From NCBI RefSeq assembly GCF_963678635.1, contig NC_087064.1:64721548-64785547 (forward strand): a stretch of DNA of 64,000 bases, written 5' to 3'. The position numbers were made by a program, and so were the translations under genes. Origin of the DNA: Symsagittifera roscoffensis. Taxonomy: Eukaryota > Xenacoelomorpha > Acoela > Convolutidae. The notes under the pieces are model-generated. The model searched no databases. It was not told the origin of the DNA and saw only the letters and a program-made list of their open reading frames with translations. This document shows, piece after piece, positions 44,401 to 51,900 of the stretch (within the stretch, counting starts at the first letter, position 1; every line of letters starts with the position of its first letter).

Positions 44401-44768
44401 CAGGTCAGCACCGCTTCAACCGCTTCGGGATCTGGTCTCACTCCATGTTTGTCAACCAGGCGGCCCAGATACTTTGTGGAATCCCTGAGGATTTCACCCT
44501 TAGAGGGTTTACATTTCAGACCCGCCTGCTTCATGCAAGAAAACACCTCCTCCAACCTCTCTATGTGGTCTTCTAAGGTTGGTGTTGCAATCACGACATC
44601 ATCGACATAACACATGATGAGATTCCCGTATTTCTTAGTGACGCGCGTGAGTGCCTGAGCCATCAGTCGCTGGAATGTGGCCGTCGCGTTGCACAATCCG
44701 AATGGCATCCTCTTCCACTGGAACAGTCCCAGCTCACACGCGAAGCCTGTTTTCTCTCGATCTTGCTT
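41421..44768 (-). CDS. pol: Pol: RT (C-terminal part), RNase H and integrase
   Basis: Open in one frame from just after the TGA at 44,769; the first ATG is 44,708. RT: MPFGLCNATATFQRLM and the YVDD active site (44,598-44,609). RNase H: VLDTDASVVAISG, the E of KAEMFAV, LRVDNRALAW and QNADSLSK. The linker has repeated SGES-type motifs and acidic runs. Integrase: an HHCC zinc finger (HDQMGH … CLSC), then DDE catalytic codons Asp 42,036-42,038, Asp 41,859-41,861 and Glu 41,751-41,753, spaced D-58-D-35-E. It copies element RNA into DNA and inserts it into the host genome. The frame ends early (TGA at 41,421) because of one extra A; the integrase C-terminal domain follows in the next frame. Confidence 0.95.
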   Translation of the reverse strand, partial: KQDREKTGFACELGLFQWKRMPFGLCNATATFQRLMAQALTRVTKKYGNLIMCYVDDVVIATPTLEDHIERLEEVFSCMKQAGLKCKPSKGEILRDSTKYLGRLVDKHGVRPDPEAVEAVLTWKAPKTDTQLMSFLGFANYYREFIKGYADKIYPMQRLMRNKGKKFTWTDEAQVSCENIKRELCEAPVLGMPTEKGMFVLDTDASVVAISGILHQEQEWNGRMVLRPIAYGSKVLSDTEMKYGAPKAEMFAVITFMEKYRAYLGSAPFKLRVDNRALAWLKTYSMDQSYIGRWIVRLDGYHMIIEHRTRDKHQNADSLSKKTEFYERLEEKQANQSEIKGGFSFLDKETYDKLPLTRWLDKSGHPIPGHPDLPVETAAEIKLLARGEPVPLNLLVRSNLVQQELTRLGINSMALLNRTVNVAPDVMGKLRDLLDREVDRHDREWMETMQRLTVTERTEKRPVSIRSRGVERDCRSIVNQLVSSMPKEVLLRTSFTEYGTLNQNQTTEEVRIRSKSSFTKRVHFKDAKEEYEPSPDCSSVDETMSGESDTFEPVKDDSSEESDTFEPVQDDLSGERLTRPPRGRILSGESGSKRPMDRVLSGESRNISDNLEYDVGESVDSSVDSRPQSWDNTSETTSNSDMSEIAIHSLLVDWKQRGLDRETHQDPDRDRYTSVEEGTVVDNAADELELIAVSKRPTRLLPHGTVVRTNLEPSVQEATPLKKIWCVKLMDDAHAPEIMSGQMNVVKTYLKARYRLSDLLRAQRNDRMTSSLKRWIENGAPDKGDLEEDSYKILKQFYLKRNDLLYLNKEGIVACKRKEEDKVLYKYNSIVLPQLYQTELLFRSHDQMGHQGVDKVYNTIQKRFESPGLKKACEKWIAACLSCQQAKDPRKLRFPLQSIESSGFNEVVQIDHQKICMTATGYNQVLVMIDHFTNYAEAAPCMTASAEETCDHLINVWIARHGCPITFQSDNGKAFVGDLTKELMKRSQVAQAHSTTYHPQTNGLVERQNRTLVSMLRVYCSRYMDDWDKHLPQVMGAYNSTEHSTTGINPHMMLTGHEKALPLTFFYPEYEGKRTAPQTYVRDVIRRHQDLNDLCRRNTQQAQIRQKRKFDKKDS

Positions 44769-45255
44769 TCAGAGTGGCACTTGCCAGAATGCAGAGCCCA
44801 AATCCAACGTCGTGAAGAACTTCGCGTCTCCCAGCTTGGACAGGCTCTCATCGATGCGGGGAATCGGGTATGCGTCCTTTATAGTCACTGCGTTCAGATA
44901 ACGGAAATCACAACAAAATCTGAGTTGTCCCCCTTTCTTTTTCGCCATGACCACGCCACAAGCCCATGGGGACTTCGACGGCTCGATCATGTCGTACTCC
45001 ATTAACATCTCGATTTCCTTCCTACACGCTTCTGACTTGTTTGGGGTCATTCTTCTCGCCCCTTCCCTATGAGGTACCGAGCCCTCTTCTATCTCAATCT
45101 CGTGCTCTACAAAATTACAACAACCTATGTCGGCCTTATCCTTTGAAAAAACGTCTGCGTTCTGATTTAGCACCGCTCTGAGCGAATCTAATTCCTTATC
45201 TGATATTTTACCCTTCAGGTGTTCTATCTCAGGTAGGACAGGCTTATCGCTGCTA
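44769..45255 (-). CDS. pol: Pol: N-terminal part of reverse transcriptase, ending at a nonsense codon
   Basis: Includes the RT fingers/palm start: KSPWACGVVMAKKK, LRFCCDFRYLN and TTLDLGSAFWQVPL with the first catalytic Asp (block A). It stops at TGA (44,769-44,771) directly after FWQVPL, and the same frame continues with KQDREK into the rest of RT, so a single base change split the gene. CGA to TGA is the simplest origin. The upstream coding sense (PVLPEIEHLKG) begins about 45,250, -1 relative to the protease frame, as if one base was lost near 45,255-45,265. The GTG at 45,173 is not a meaningful start. Confidence 0.88.
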
Positions 45256-46282
45256 ACTCTGCTTCCGTCGGCCTCTCAGGAAAGTTGGAACAACTAGACA
45301 ACCCATCATCTGTTTCCGACTTCATTGAAAACAATTTCCTAGAAGATTTCAATTCATTCACTCTTTTCATTATACATTCTTGGTTCGCATGTAATGGACA
45401 TTTAGTAACATCAAACTTTTTCAAGTTCTCCACACTCTGAAAGTCTGTGTTCAGAGGCAAAGCGTAGCCAAGTTTCTTTCCCCTCTGTATTGTCATTGTT
45501 GTTGCTTCTGTGTTCAATAACACACTCACACACAGTCCGCTCTGAGTGAGTGAGAAGATTCTTCCTAAAATAGCCGAGCTTTTACTGTTTGGATATGGTA
45601 CCAGACACACCTGTCTGTCATTGCTGAGTTCATTCAAGTTCCTCATCCTAAACGTCGCTACTACGGCTTGGTTTGGTTTTAATCTAACTTTTCGATCCAG
45701 AAAAATCGGCACCTTGGCCTGATTAATTAAGATCTTATTAAGGGGTCTCTTTTCATACTTTCTCTCAGGATCCTTGATCCTAATCAACCCGTCATTGAGA
45801 TCGATCGTGACGTCAAAGTTGCGAACGAAATCCCTTCCTAAGATGAACTGATCGGATTCGTCCAAATTCTCCACTACTAGGAAGCTCATCCAAAGATGTC
45901 TTCCTCCGAGCTGCAGTGAAATGATCGGGGTTCGTCCGGTGACATAGATCGCTCCCTGATTGGCAGCTGCCAACCTGATGTTTGTCGGTATGAGATCCGA
46001 CCTCTCGAAACCCATGTCGGTCCAAGTTTTGACTGGCATGACACTAACCACTGCTCCCGTGTCTAGCAGTCTCTTTACTGAAAGTTGTCTGCCTTGCACG
46101 TCCAGAACGTGTGCGGCCAGATCGGCCTCACAACCAATATGCACCGCATCTTGTTCGAGCATCGCGTTGTGTCCGATTCGTCTAACCTTCAGCTCCTCTT
46201 GACCAATGTATATCCGGCCAATCTGATCGTTCGCATCAGTTATGTGAGCTTTCGTGTAGATATTGATGCCATCCACATTCAT
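45224..46282 (-). CDS. Retroelement aspartic protease region
   Basis: 352 residues from the ATG at 46,282, which shares its A with the gag stop (TGATG). The protease core is LLDTGAVVSVMPVKTW with catalytic D74-T75-G76, followed by the flap and second-half strands (YVTGRTPIISLQLG, FILGRDFVRNFDV). The C-terminal half (from ~170) is a spacer leading to RT; its end (FSMKSETDDGLSSC) runs straight into RT sequence in the -1 frame. It would cleave the Gag-Pol polyprotein. Whether it is made by -1 frameshift (the protease frame is also open for a short distance inside gag) or by reinitiation at the overlapping ATG cannot be settled from sequence. Confidence 0.9.
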   Translation of the reverse strand: MNVDGINIYTKAHITDANDQIGRIYIGQEELKVRRIGHNAMLEQDAVHIGCEADLAAHVLDVQGRQLSVKRLLDTGAVVSVMPVKTWTDMGFERSDLIPTNIRLAAANQGAIYVTGRTPIISLQLGGRHLWMSFLVVENLDESDQFILGRDFVRNFDVTIDLNDGLIRIKDPERKYEKRPLNKILINQAKVPIFLDRKVRLKPNQAVVATFRMRNLNELSNDRQVCLVPYPNSKSSAILGRIFSLTQSGLCVSVLLNTEATTMTIQRGKKLGYALPLNTDFQSVENLKKFDVTKCPLHANQECIMKRVNELKSSRKLFSMKSETDDGLSSCSNFPERPTEAELAAISLSYLR

Positions 46283-48525
46283 CAGGATCGGGTAAGGGCC
46301 ATGGAATTGATATAATGTCCGTCCACTTTCATCAGCCTCGGACCTCCCGTTGTGAGCAGCGCTCGCACTGCCCTGGAGTCCAGTTTGGGATCTTTCTCCT
46401 TCAGGTAGTCGGCATAGATGTCCAGGTGGACTAGTGTAATCTCGGATGGTTCACTCAAGTTATTGACCACCTGTTGCCCCGCGACTGAGATGATGGACAT
46501 TATTTTGGTCCCCTCCTTCGTCATGCCGAAAGTCTTACCAGATATAACGTTCAGTTTCAGTCCCTGTTTTCTGGGTTCCTCTTTGTCTTCTACTTTTGTC
46601 GTTTTACCCAGAATATTAAAACTTTCCCGAAGATCTGTGCTCTCCAGCTCCGACCTTACCCATTGCTCCACTTCTTTCGTGGCTAGGTCCTGTTTGACAT
46701 TCTGCAGCGCTGTCCTTGCCGCCAGGCCGTAATCCACCTTGAGTGGGCTAGACGACTCTGCTTCGAGGTTCGAGGCTACCACCTCGTCAGGCCATGTCTT
46801 AACCTTTTTGGTCGTGAAGGTGCTCGGTGTCGTCTCCTTTCTCCGAGATTCAGCCTCGTTCATCAGACGTGCTCGACTGGCCTTGACACCCGAAAGCGCC
46901 TCTTCGTGGCGGGGATGTTCCGCTTCCGCTACTGCATCCCAAAATTGAGTACAATCCGACTTGAAGTGTCCCTCCAAATTACAGAAGAAACACCTCGGAC
47001 CATATTTCATGATGAGCCCTCTGACGTACTCTTCATGATCCTCGTCGGTCGCGTCGGCGTCCTCGAGAAAGTAGCCTATGGCCTTCATGTTCTGTTTGTA
47101 TGCAGAACACGCGGAAACGTGATGGTCCATCGAACCACAATTCGCACACGACCTCCTCTTATCCATGTCATCGCTAGGTTTGTACCAACTGGAATTCGCA
47201 CCAGTGTTTGTCCCGCTATAGTTGCCATAATTGCTGTAACGGTTTTGCGCCCTCGGTTTTATGAGTAAAAACTCGCGTGACTTCATACGCAAGTCGTCGG
47301 GCGTGGGTACTTGGTCAAGCGACAGGGTGAAGTGAGTGGCCAACATCGTCTTCAACTCCTCACTCCTTACTCCGTTCATGAACTTCGAAGCAATCGCCCG
47401 GATATTTCGCTCGGATATTTTCTCATCTGGGTTGCTTCTCCTCCTAAGCAATTCAAGGTCGTCCAAGAATTTATCTATGGATTCTTCATCTCTTTGACGC
47501 CTCTTCTCGAACTTCACCATAGCCTGGTGCCCTTGTACTCCAGAGCCGAAACGATTCAGCAGGATGTCGAATATCTTGCGAGCGCTGTCTCTCTCATTGG
47601 CTCTTTTCGCCATTACACAACTTAATGCAGTACCCTCCAGGTTGCTCGTCAGCGCGCTGCACTCTTGTTTCTTGGAGAGATTCTCTTCCTCAAAGTGTAA
47701 CTTCATCACCTCTATCCAAGTATCAATGCAGCCGTCTGACTCGTCTTTATATGACTTCGGCTTTTTCAGTGTCTTTCTTGACCTCTCTCCTCTCTCGGTT
47801 GACTTCGAGAGCTTGGTGATGAATGTTTCGAGAGATCTGTTCAGAGGCTCAAACATCGAGGCATACATCGTTGTGTCCTGTGAGACCGTAGTCAGATCCG
47901 GTACTGAACTGACTTGTGGCACAGTTGACATCCTTGTCTCCGGGGTGGCATCTGCCTCCGGCGGGACTGGATTCGTCCAGCCAGGCCTCGACGGGGCTGC
48001 CCTTGGCCGCTCCTTGTTTCTGGGTTCGTAGTTCGTTCTCGAGCCTTGCTGGGCTCTGGCATTGCTGCCCGTACCATCTCCATCATTTGCATGGCGTGAG
48101 CGCTCCCTTGGGTTGGAACGCTCCTGCCAATTGCTCCCATTCAGGATCGCGTCAAGCTTCCGCATCATTAAGTCAGACTTTGCATCTAACCTTTTCTCCA
48201 GGCTAGTCATCGTGTGGGCGTAGGTACTATCATGATCGTTCAACAATCGTTCGATCTCCCTGGTCATCCTAGCCTCTCTTTCGTATGACTCCTTGTTTGC
48301 CTGTGCCAGGCTCTCCGCCAGGCATTGATCGGTGTTGCGAATCAACTGAGCCTGATCAACCCTCACCTGCGACTTCATATGCGTTAGTTCGTCTCTCAGA
48401 TTCTCTTGAGCTTTGTGAGCTCTCTCATCAACCTGATCTATTCTTTTAGTCATGTCCCGTCTCAGTTCATCCAGACCATTCATTACGCCAGCGAACATGT
48501 CACTTATGTCGCCAGTGGCCCCAAA
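46282..48525 (-). CDS. gag: Gag main segment: coiled coil, capsid-like region and two CCHC zinc knuckles
   Basis: Open from just after TAA at 48,526; the first ATG is 48,498 (738 residues). Residues 1-125 form a strong coiled coil (heptad-rich, Glu/Arg/Gln). A Pro/Arg-rich basic linker follows (~130-215). A helical capsid-like region (~240-430) contains WIEVMKLHF and FDILLNRFG, typical of retrotransposon Gag. Two CX2CX4HX4C knuckles lie at 451-464 (CANCGSMDHHVSAC) and 503-516 (CFFCNLEGHFKSDC) and would bind and package element RNA. A C-terminal region of about 200 residues has no known domain. The segment ends with TGA in the TGATG overlap with protease. Confidence 0.93.
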   Translation of the reverse strand, partial: FGATGDISDMFAGVMNGLDELRRDMTKRIDQVDERAHKAQENLRDELTHMKSQVRVDQAQLIRNTDQCLAESLAQANKESYEREARMTREIERLLNDHDSTYAHTMTSLEKRLDAKSDLMMRKLDAILNGSNWQERSNPRERSRHANDGDGTGSNARAQQGSRTNYEPRNKERPRAAPSRPGWTNPVPPEADATPETRMSTVPQVSSVPDLTTVSQDTTMYASMFEPLNRSLETFITKLSKSTERGERSRKTLKKPKSYKDESDGCIDTWIEVMKLHFEEENLSKKQECSALTSNLEGTALSCVMAKRANERDSARKIFDILLNRFGSGVQGHQAMVKFEKRRQRDEESIDKFLDDLELLRRRSNPDEKISERNIRAIASKFMNGVRSEELKTMLATHFTLSLDQVPTPDDLRMKSREFLLIKPRAQNRYSNYGNYSGTNTGANSSWYKPSDDMDKRRSCANCGSMDHHVSACSAYKQNMKAIGYFLEDADATDEDHEEYVRGLIMKYGPRCFFCNLEGHFKSDCTQFWDAVAEAEHPRHEEALSGVKASRARLMNEAESRRKETTPSTFTTKKVKTWPDEVVASNLEAESSSPLKVDYGLAARTALQNVKQDLATKEVEQWVRSELESTDLRESFNILGKTTKVEDKEEPRKQGLKLNVISGKTFGMTKEGTKIMSIISVAGQQVVNNLSEPSEITLVHLDIYADYLKEKDPKLDSRAVRALLTTGGPRLMKVDGHYINSMALTRS

Positions 48526-49371
48526 TTACGGGGTTAGTCCCAGAGAAGATGAGGTCAATTGCGGCTGCAGCCTGGTGCTTGATGACGCACCTCCTTTTTG
48601 CTTGCTCATGGACGTCATTAATCTGTCGAAGGTTGATGACGCTCCCATCGTTATCCCATCTGACATGGGCCTGGTCGGCGAGGCTGATGACGCCTTCCTG
48701 TTCTTATCGTTCCTTGGGCACGGTGTGAAGTTCACATCCGGATGGGCTATCTCCGGGTAGTCATGACTGGAATTTAAACCTACAGATGGTAGTGACGCCA
48801 TGCGCTCATCGTACAAAGTCTTCCAACTCTTCTTGGCCTTCGAACCCGGTTGTTCTTCACTCGGGCTTATACTCGACATCATCGCGTTGTTGCTCTGCTT
48901 GGCCAGAGATGAGTGGGTACTAGCCGAATGTGAGTATTCTCCCCTCCACCTGTGACTCTTGGTCTCCGATTTGGACATTCCCTTGAATAAGACTTCCTCT
49001 CGCGGCTCGACCTCGGAACGCTCCGAGGTCTCCTCCGTCCTCTCGGCTTCCTCCCGCTCGAGGTCCTCGCTCGGCTCAAAGTCGGGTCGAATGAGCGTCT
49101 GTTCTTCCTCGTCAAAGGGGTCCACAAGCGTTTCGCTCGCGGTTCCGGTTTCGGCGCTCCGCCTTTGATCGCCATCGAGGTTTTTCTCGCTCCTCAATCT
49201 CATTTCGCTCACTGAAAGATCAGATTGACCTTTAGTCGATTCGTTTTCGGCAAACACGTCGGAGGCGCTGCTGAACGAGGACTGGCTACGCCTAGTTTTA
49301 AATTTTCGCGTGCTGCCCTTACTCAGCCTGGGAATCTTGGTAGTCAATCCTAACGAGTCCCTGCGCTGCAT
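48526..49371 (-). CDS. gag: Gag N-terminal extension, in frame with gag across one TAA
   Basis: 281 residues from the ATG at 49,371 (MQRRDSLG). Very Ser/Glu/Arg-rich and low in hydrophobics, hence probably disordered: acidic around 95-120 (EREEAERTEETSERSE) and Ser/Thr-rich near the end. It stops at TAA (48,526-48,528), but the next nine codons (FGATGDISD) lead in the same frame into the Gag coiled coil, and 49,371-46,282 is exactly 1,030 codons. I read it as the N-terminus of one Gag split by a nonsense codon, most simply CAA to TAA. An independent small protein is the alternative. Confidence 0.7.
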   Translation of the reverse strand: MQRRDSLGLTTKIPRLSKGSTRKFKTRRSQSSFSSASDVFAENESTKGQSDLSVSEMRLRSEKNLDGDQRRSAETGTASETLVDPFDEEEQTLIRPDFEPSEDLEREEAERTEETSERSEVEPREEVLFKGMSKSETKSHRWRGEYSHSASTHSSLAKQSNNAMMSSISPSEEQPGSKAKKSWKTLYDERMASLPSVGLNSSHDYPEIAHPDVNFTPCPRNDKNRKASSASPTRPMSDGITMGASSTFDRLMTSMSKQKGGASSSTRLQPQLTSSSLGLTP

Positions 49372-49854
49372 ACTTTGTCACAAGAACAATTTTCGTATGA
49401 TTCAATGGCGACGCACACGCACCGCAAACGAATTCAAGTTAAATTACTTAACGCTGCCTTCTCGATCTCGTAAGTATCAAGAGTGTCTCTTAGGTTTTTC
49501 AATGGCAATCTTAGTGACTCAGCTAGAGTTACACACACACAGGGCCTGCTCAGTATTGATATAATGCTAGCTCAACCCTGTCGTATATTATAACAGTATC
49601 ACAAAATTTTCACAAGATATAATCAACACACCAAACACAATAGATAATCAGATAAAAATATCCTACAGGTGACAGCGACCTTTTGTCAGTATCAATTTAT
49701 CGCCACACAATTTATCAAGTCACTGCTTTGTTAAAAATAAACAATCTTTGATAAAAGGCAGTGATGACTCAGAAACAGATCAATAAAACTTAGTCTTAAA
49801 GAAAAAGACTTCCCTCAATCGGAACGATCCGAAAGAACAAAGCCCAGGACACAG

Positions 49855-50141
49855 TCTTCTCAAGTGGGTGTGTATTTGCTTAATACACCCACCGAGGTCT
49901 TCTTTTAGGTGCCCTGTGATTGCCCGAGCTGTCCTATTAAATGGCTCAAGGCAACCTCTGATCGAAAATTTCCAAAGTCTATGAAAGAGCTCTCCCACAC
50001 CCGGACTGCTCCAAGTGCACGAGAGTAGGGAACAACTCTTCTTCTCAAGTGAGTGTGTATTTGCCTAATACACTCACCGAGGTCTTCTTTTATTTGTTCC
50101 CGGTTTGCCCGAACTTTCCTATTAATTAGCTCAAGGCAACC
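49855..50141 (-). repeat. Tandem 102-bp leader repeat, each copy with a covarying hairpin
   Basis: Copies at 49,855-49,956 and 50,040-50,141 (offset 185 bp, roughly 80% identical) share …tcttctcaagtg … gctcaaggcaacc. Each holds a hairpin, at 49,864-49,892 and 50,049-50,077. One G:C stem pair in copy 1 (GTGGGTG/CACCCAC) is A:T in copy 2 (GTGAGTG/CACTCAC), so both sides changed together. Both short ORFs over this region are by-products of the repeat. Confidence 0.75.
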
Positions 50142-50384
50142 GCACAACCAAAATCACAATCAAAAAAAAAAAAAATTTTTTTTCGGGTACTTCTGATACA
50201 CCCGATCTAGAATCCAAAGTTGATCACAAATTTCCGGGTCAAAATGGGCTCTTATGATCCTAATAAGCACGCCTAATATCCTAATATGATTTAAATTAAA
50301 TGGATATTTTCCTTTTCCCAAATTGCCACAGAAGATTTCCTCAAGTTTCCAACTTTGGGTTGTTTAGAAGGTTTAAGACACTCC

Positions 50385-50868
50385 GGAGGGTTACTTCGGA
50401 GGGTTGTTAAGACACTTAGCCTACTTCGGAGGGTACCTTAATCACCCAAGTCACTTCGGAGGGTCCCCCTAAATTTACTAAGGAGGGTCAATAAGATGCT
50501 TAATATGCTCCGGAGGGTTACTCCGGAGGGTACCTCCTAAATTTTCAAATTTCTGAGCTTCACTCAGAAGGGCCTTCAATTAACTTCAGGAAGCGTCAAA
50601 ACAAGCTAAATTCTCTATCAGGGGGGCTGTCTTAACTTCTTTGGATAACCTCGTGGAAATCTTCCACTAAGGAGGGTTGCTAAGGGCCTTAGCTGACTCC
50701 AGAGGGTTACCTCGGAGGGTTCCTCAAAAATCAAGAAAAAAGGTTATGATACCGCAACAAAGTCTCCAAAAGCGGTCTACCTGACTTAAAACTAGGTTGG
50801 CTGACACGGTCAACCTTCCCAGTTGAATAAAAAGATGTTTTGATAAAATTTTCTGCCGCTCGGAGGGT
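50385..50868 (-). repeat. Array of ten GGAGGGT motifs in the leader
   Basis: Exact GGAGGGT begins at 50,385, 50,398, 50,428, 50,458, 50,482, 50,512, 50,525, 50,671, 50,714 and 50,862, often as (T/C)CGGAGGGT(T/A)AC. Spacing is mostly 13 or 24-30 bp in the first seven. The last copy pairs with ACCCTCCG at 50,883-50,890 as an 8-bp stem. The clustering looks like a protein-binding array or a decayed minisatellite. Confidence 0.75.
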
Positions 50869-50978
50869 TACCTGTAATTTGGACCCTCCGAACCAACAAA
50901 TTCTAAAAAATTTTTCTTTTCCGAGATTATCAACCCAAAAACGGTTGCGGTCCGGAAAAGTGGTCCAAAATGTCGACT

Positions 50979-51178
50979 NNNNNNNNNNNNNNNNNNNNNN
51001 NNNNNNNNNNNNNNNNNNNNNNNNNNNNNNNNNNNNNNNNNNNNNNNNNNNNNNNNNNNNNNNNNNNNNNNNNNNNNNNNNNNNNNNNNNNNNNNNNNNN
51101 NNNNNNNNNNNNNNNNNNNNNNNNNNNNNNNNNNNNNNNNNNNNNNNNNNNNNNNNNNNNNNNNNNNNNNNNNNNNNN
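50979..51178. other. Assembly gap (200 N)
   Basis: Exactly 200 unknown bases, so probably a placeholder of unknown true size. Element sequence lies to the left and flank repeat to the right. The missing 5' LTR and primer-binding site would be expected here. Confidence 0.95.
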
Positions 51179-51181
51179 GGA

Positions 51182-51900
51182 AATTCATTTCAAAGTTAGA
51201 AGTTTAGGGTTCAAACAAACACATACAGTTATCTGTTTTTCTTAAGGTTCAAAGCAAGTAAAATTTTTGGTGCAAACTTTGCTTCGGGTTAGTAAACGAT
51301 CGTTGGAAGGATTGTTCTACAGATAAAAATGACATTTCGAGGAAATGTGTTTCCAAATCGGATTCAATCGGAAAAGCATAAATCAATCTAAAACTCAGAA
51401 TCAGAAAGACCCAAAATGAAGCTTTTTGACAAAGTAAGTCAGAAATTCAATTTTTATCTTAAGAATTTCGAGATTACTTTGCTTCTCTTTAGTTTATAAG
51501 TTTTAGCTGAGATGACAATCCAATATAAACTGTTTCAAGAATTGATACTTAACTGTAATTTATTGTTTTTTTTTATCATTTGATGAAATAAGTGAAATTG
51601 CGAGAAACTTAGGTGTTCTAGGGAGTTTTTTGAAGTAAACACAAATCCGAAACAAAAACAGTAGGTTAATTGATACATTTTTCCACTAAAAGAATTTTTT
51701 TTCTTGTTGAAATCAAGCAAAAACTATTCGTATGGGAAACAATAGATGAAGCATGAATCATCTATCTGCTTTCAAGATTTAGATGCAAATAGTTTTGTGT
51801 ATGAAACCTGTAACTTTGTTTTAGAAACATTTCCAGAAGAAATAATCAAGGTTTTGCTGCAACGTTTTAATTGAACTGTTAATTTCAGCCGAATGGAACC
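51182..51900. repeat. Diverged right-flank unit start
   Basis: Matches the beginning of the units at 54,950, 57,730, 60,528 and especially 63,349 onward (…gtaaacgatcgttggaaggat…). No gene seen. Confidence 0.65.

Larger units (their letters stand above)
28918..50978 (-). mobile_element. Giant Ty3/Gypsy-type LTR retroelement with macrodomain and large SGNH-hydrolase ORF
   Basis: One collinear minus-strand unit: leader, gag, protease, RT, RNase H, integrase, macrodomain, a second ORF of about 2,940 codons, polypurine tract and putative LTR. RT-RNase H-integrase order, the YVDD box, the D-D-35-E integrase and the CCHC Gag place it in Ty3/Gypsy. Its left edge falls inside a palindrome arm whose partner arm (25,262 onward) continues without the insertion, so this is a real insertion point. 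Visible length is about 22 kb, well above the usual 5-10 kb for the group. Reading frames are broken by four stops and five 1-nt shifts, so this copy is probably not autonomous as assembled. The right end runs into an N gap and the 5' LTR is not seen. Confidence 0.93.
49372..50978 (-). promoter_or_regulatory. Element 5' leader / untranslated region
   Basis: About 1.6 kb between gag and the assembly gap with no convincing ORF. In element sense it holds, from far to near gag, a GGAGGGT-motif array, a pair of tandem hairpins and an AT-rich stretch. No sequence here matches the putative 3' LTR at 28,918-30,538, so it is not a second LTR by that test. No convincing primer-binding site was found. 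Confidence 0.55.

Noticed and set aside
34794-48528. Genetic code with TAA/TAG read as Gln
   Set aside because: It would explain three stops, but a TGA also breaks RT, the frames also carry 1-nt shifts, and apparently genuine ends include TAA. Ordinary decay explains all of them.
48495-48530. A primer-binding-site-like TTGGGGCCACTGGCGACATA just before the Gag coiled coil
   Set aside because: It is in the same reading frame as both flanking Gag segments, and removing one TAA gives exactly 1,030 codons, so it is coding sequence.
30503-49564. Many plus-strand ORFs of 60-170 residues opposite the retroelement
   Set aside because: They are complements of long coding frames, with no domain and no consistent starts; shadows.
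49695-49715. TGTGGCGATAAATTG on the minus strand as a primer-binding site; TGTGGCGACA also occurs near 29,205 and 30,290
   Set aside because: No LTR-like end precedes it, and the same motif occurs inside the putative LTR, so position and context do not fit. Left as a curiosity.
50949-50966. TGGACCACTTTTCCGGAC next to the N gap as a primer-binding site
   Set aside because: It starts with TGG, but no LTR end can be seen and the implied tRNA acceptor stem is unusual; not enough support.
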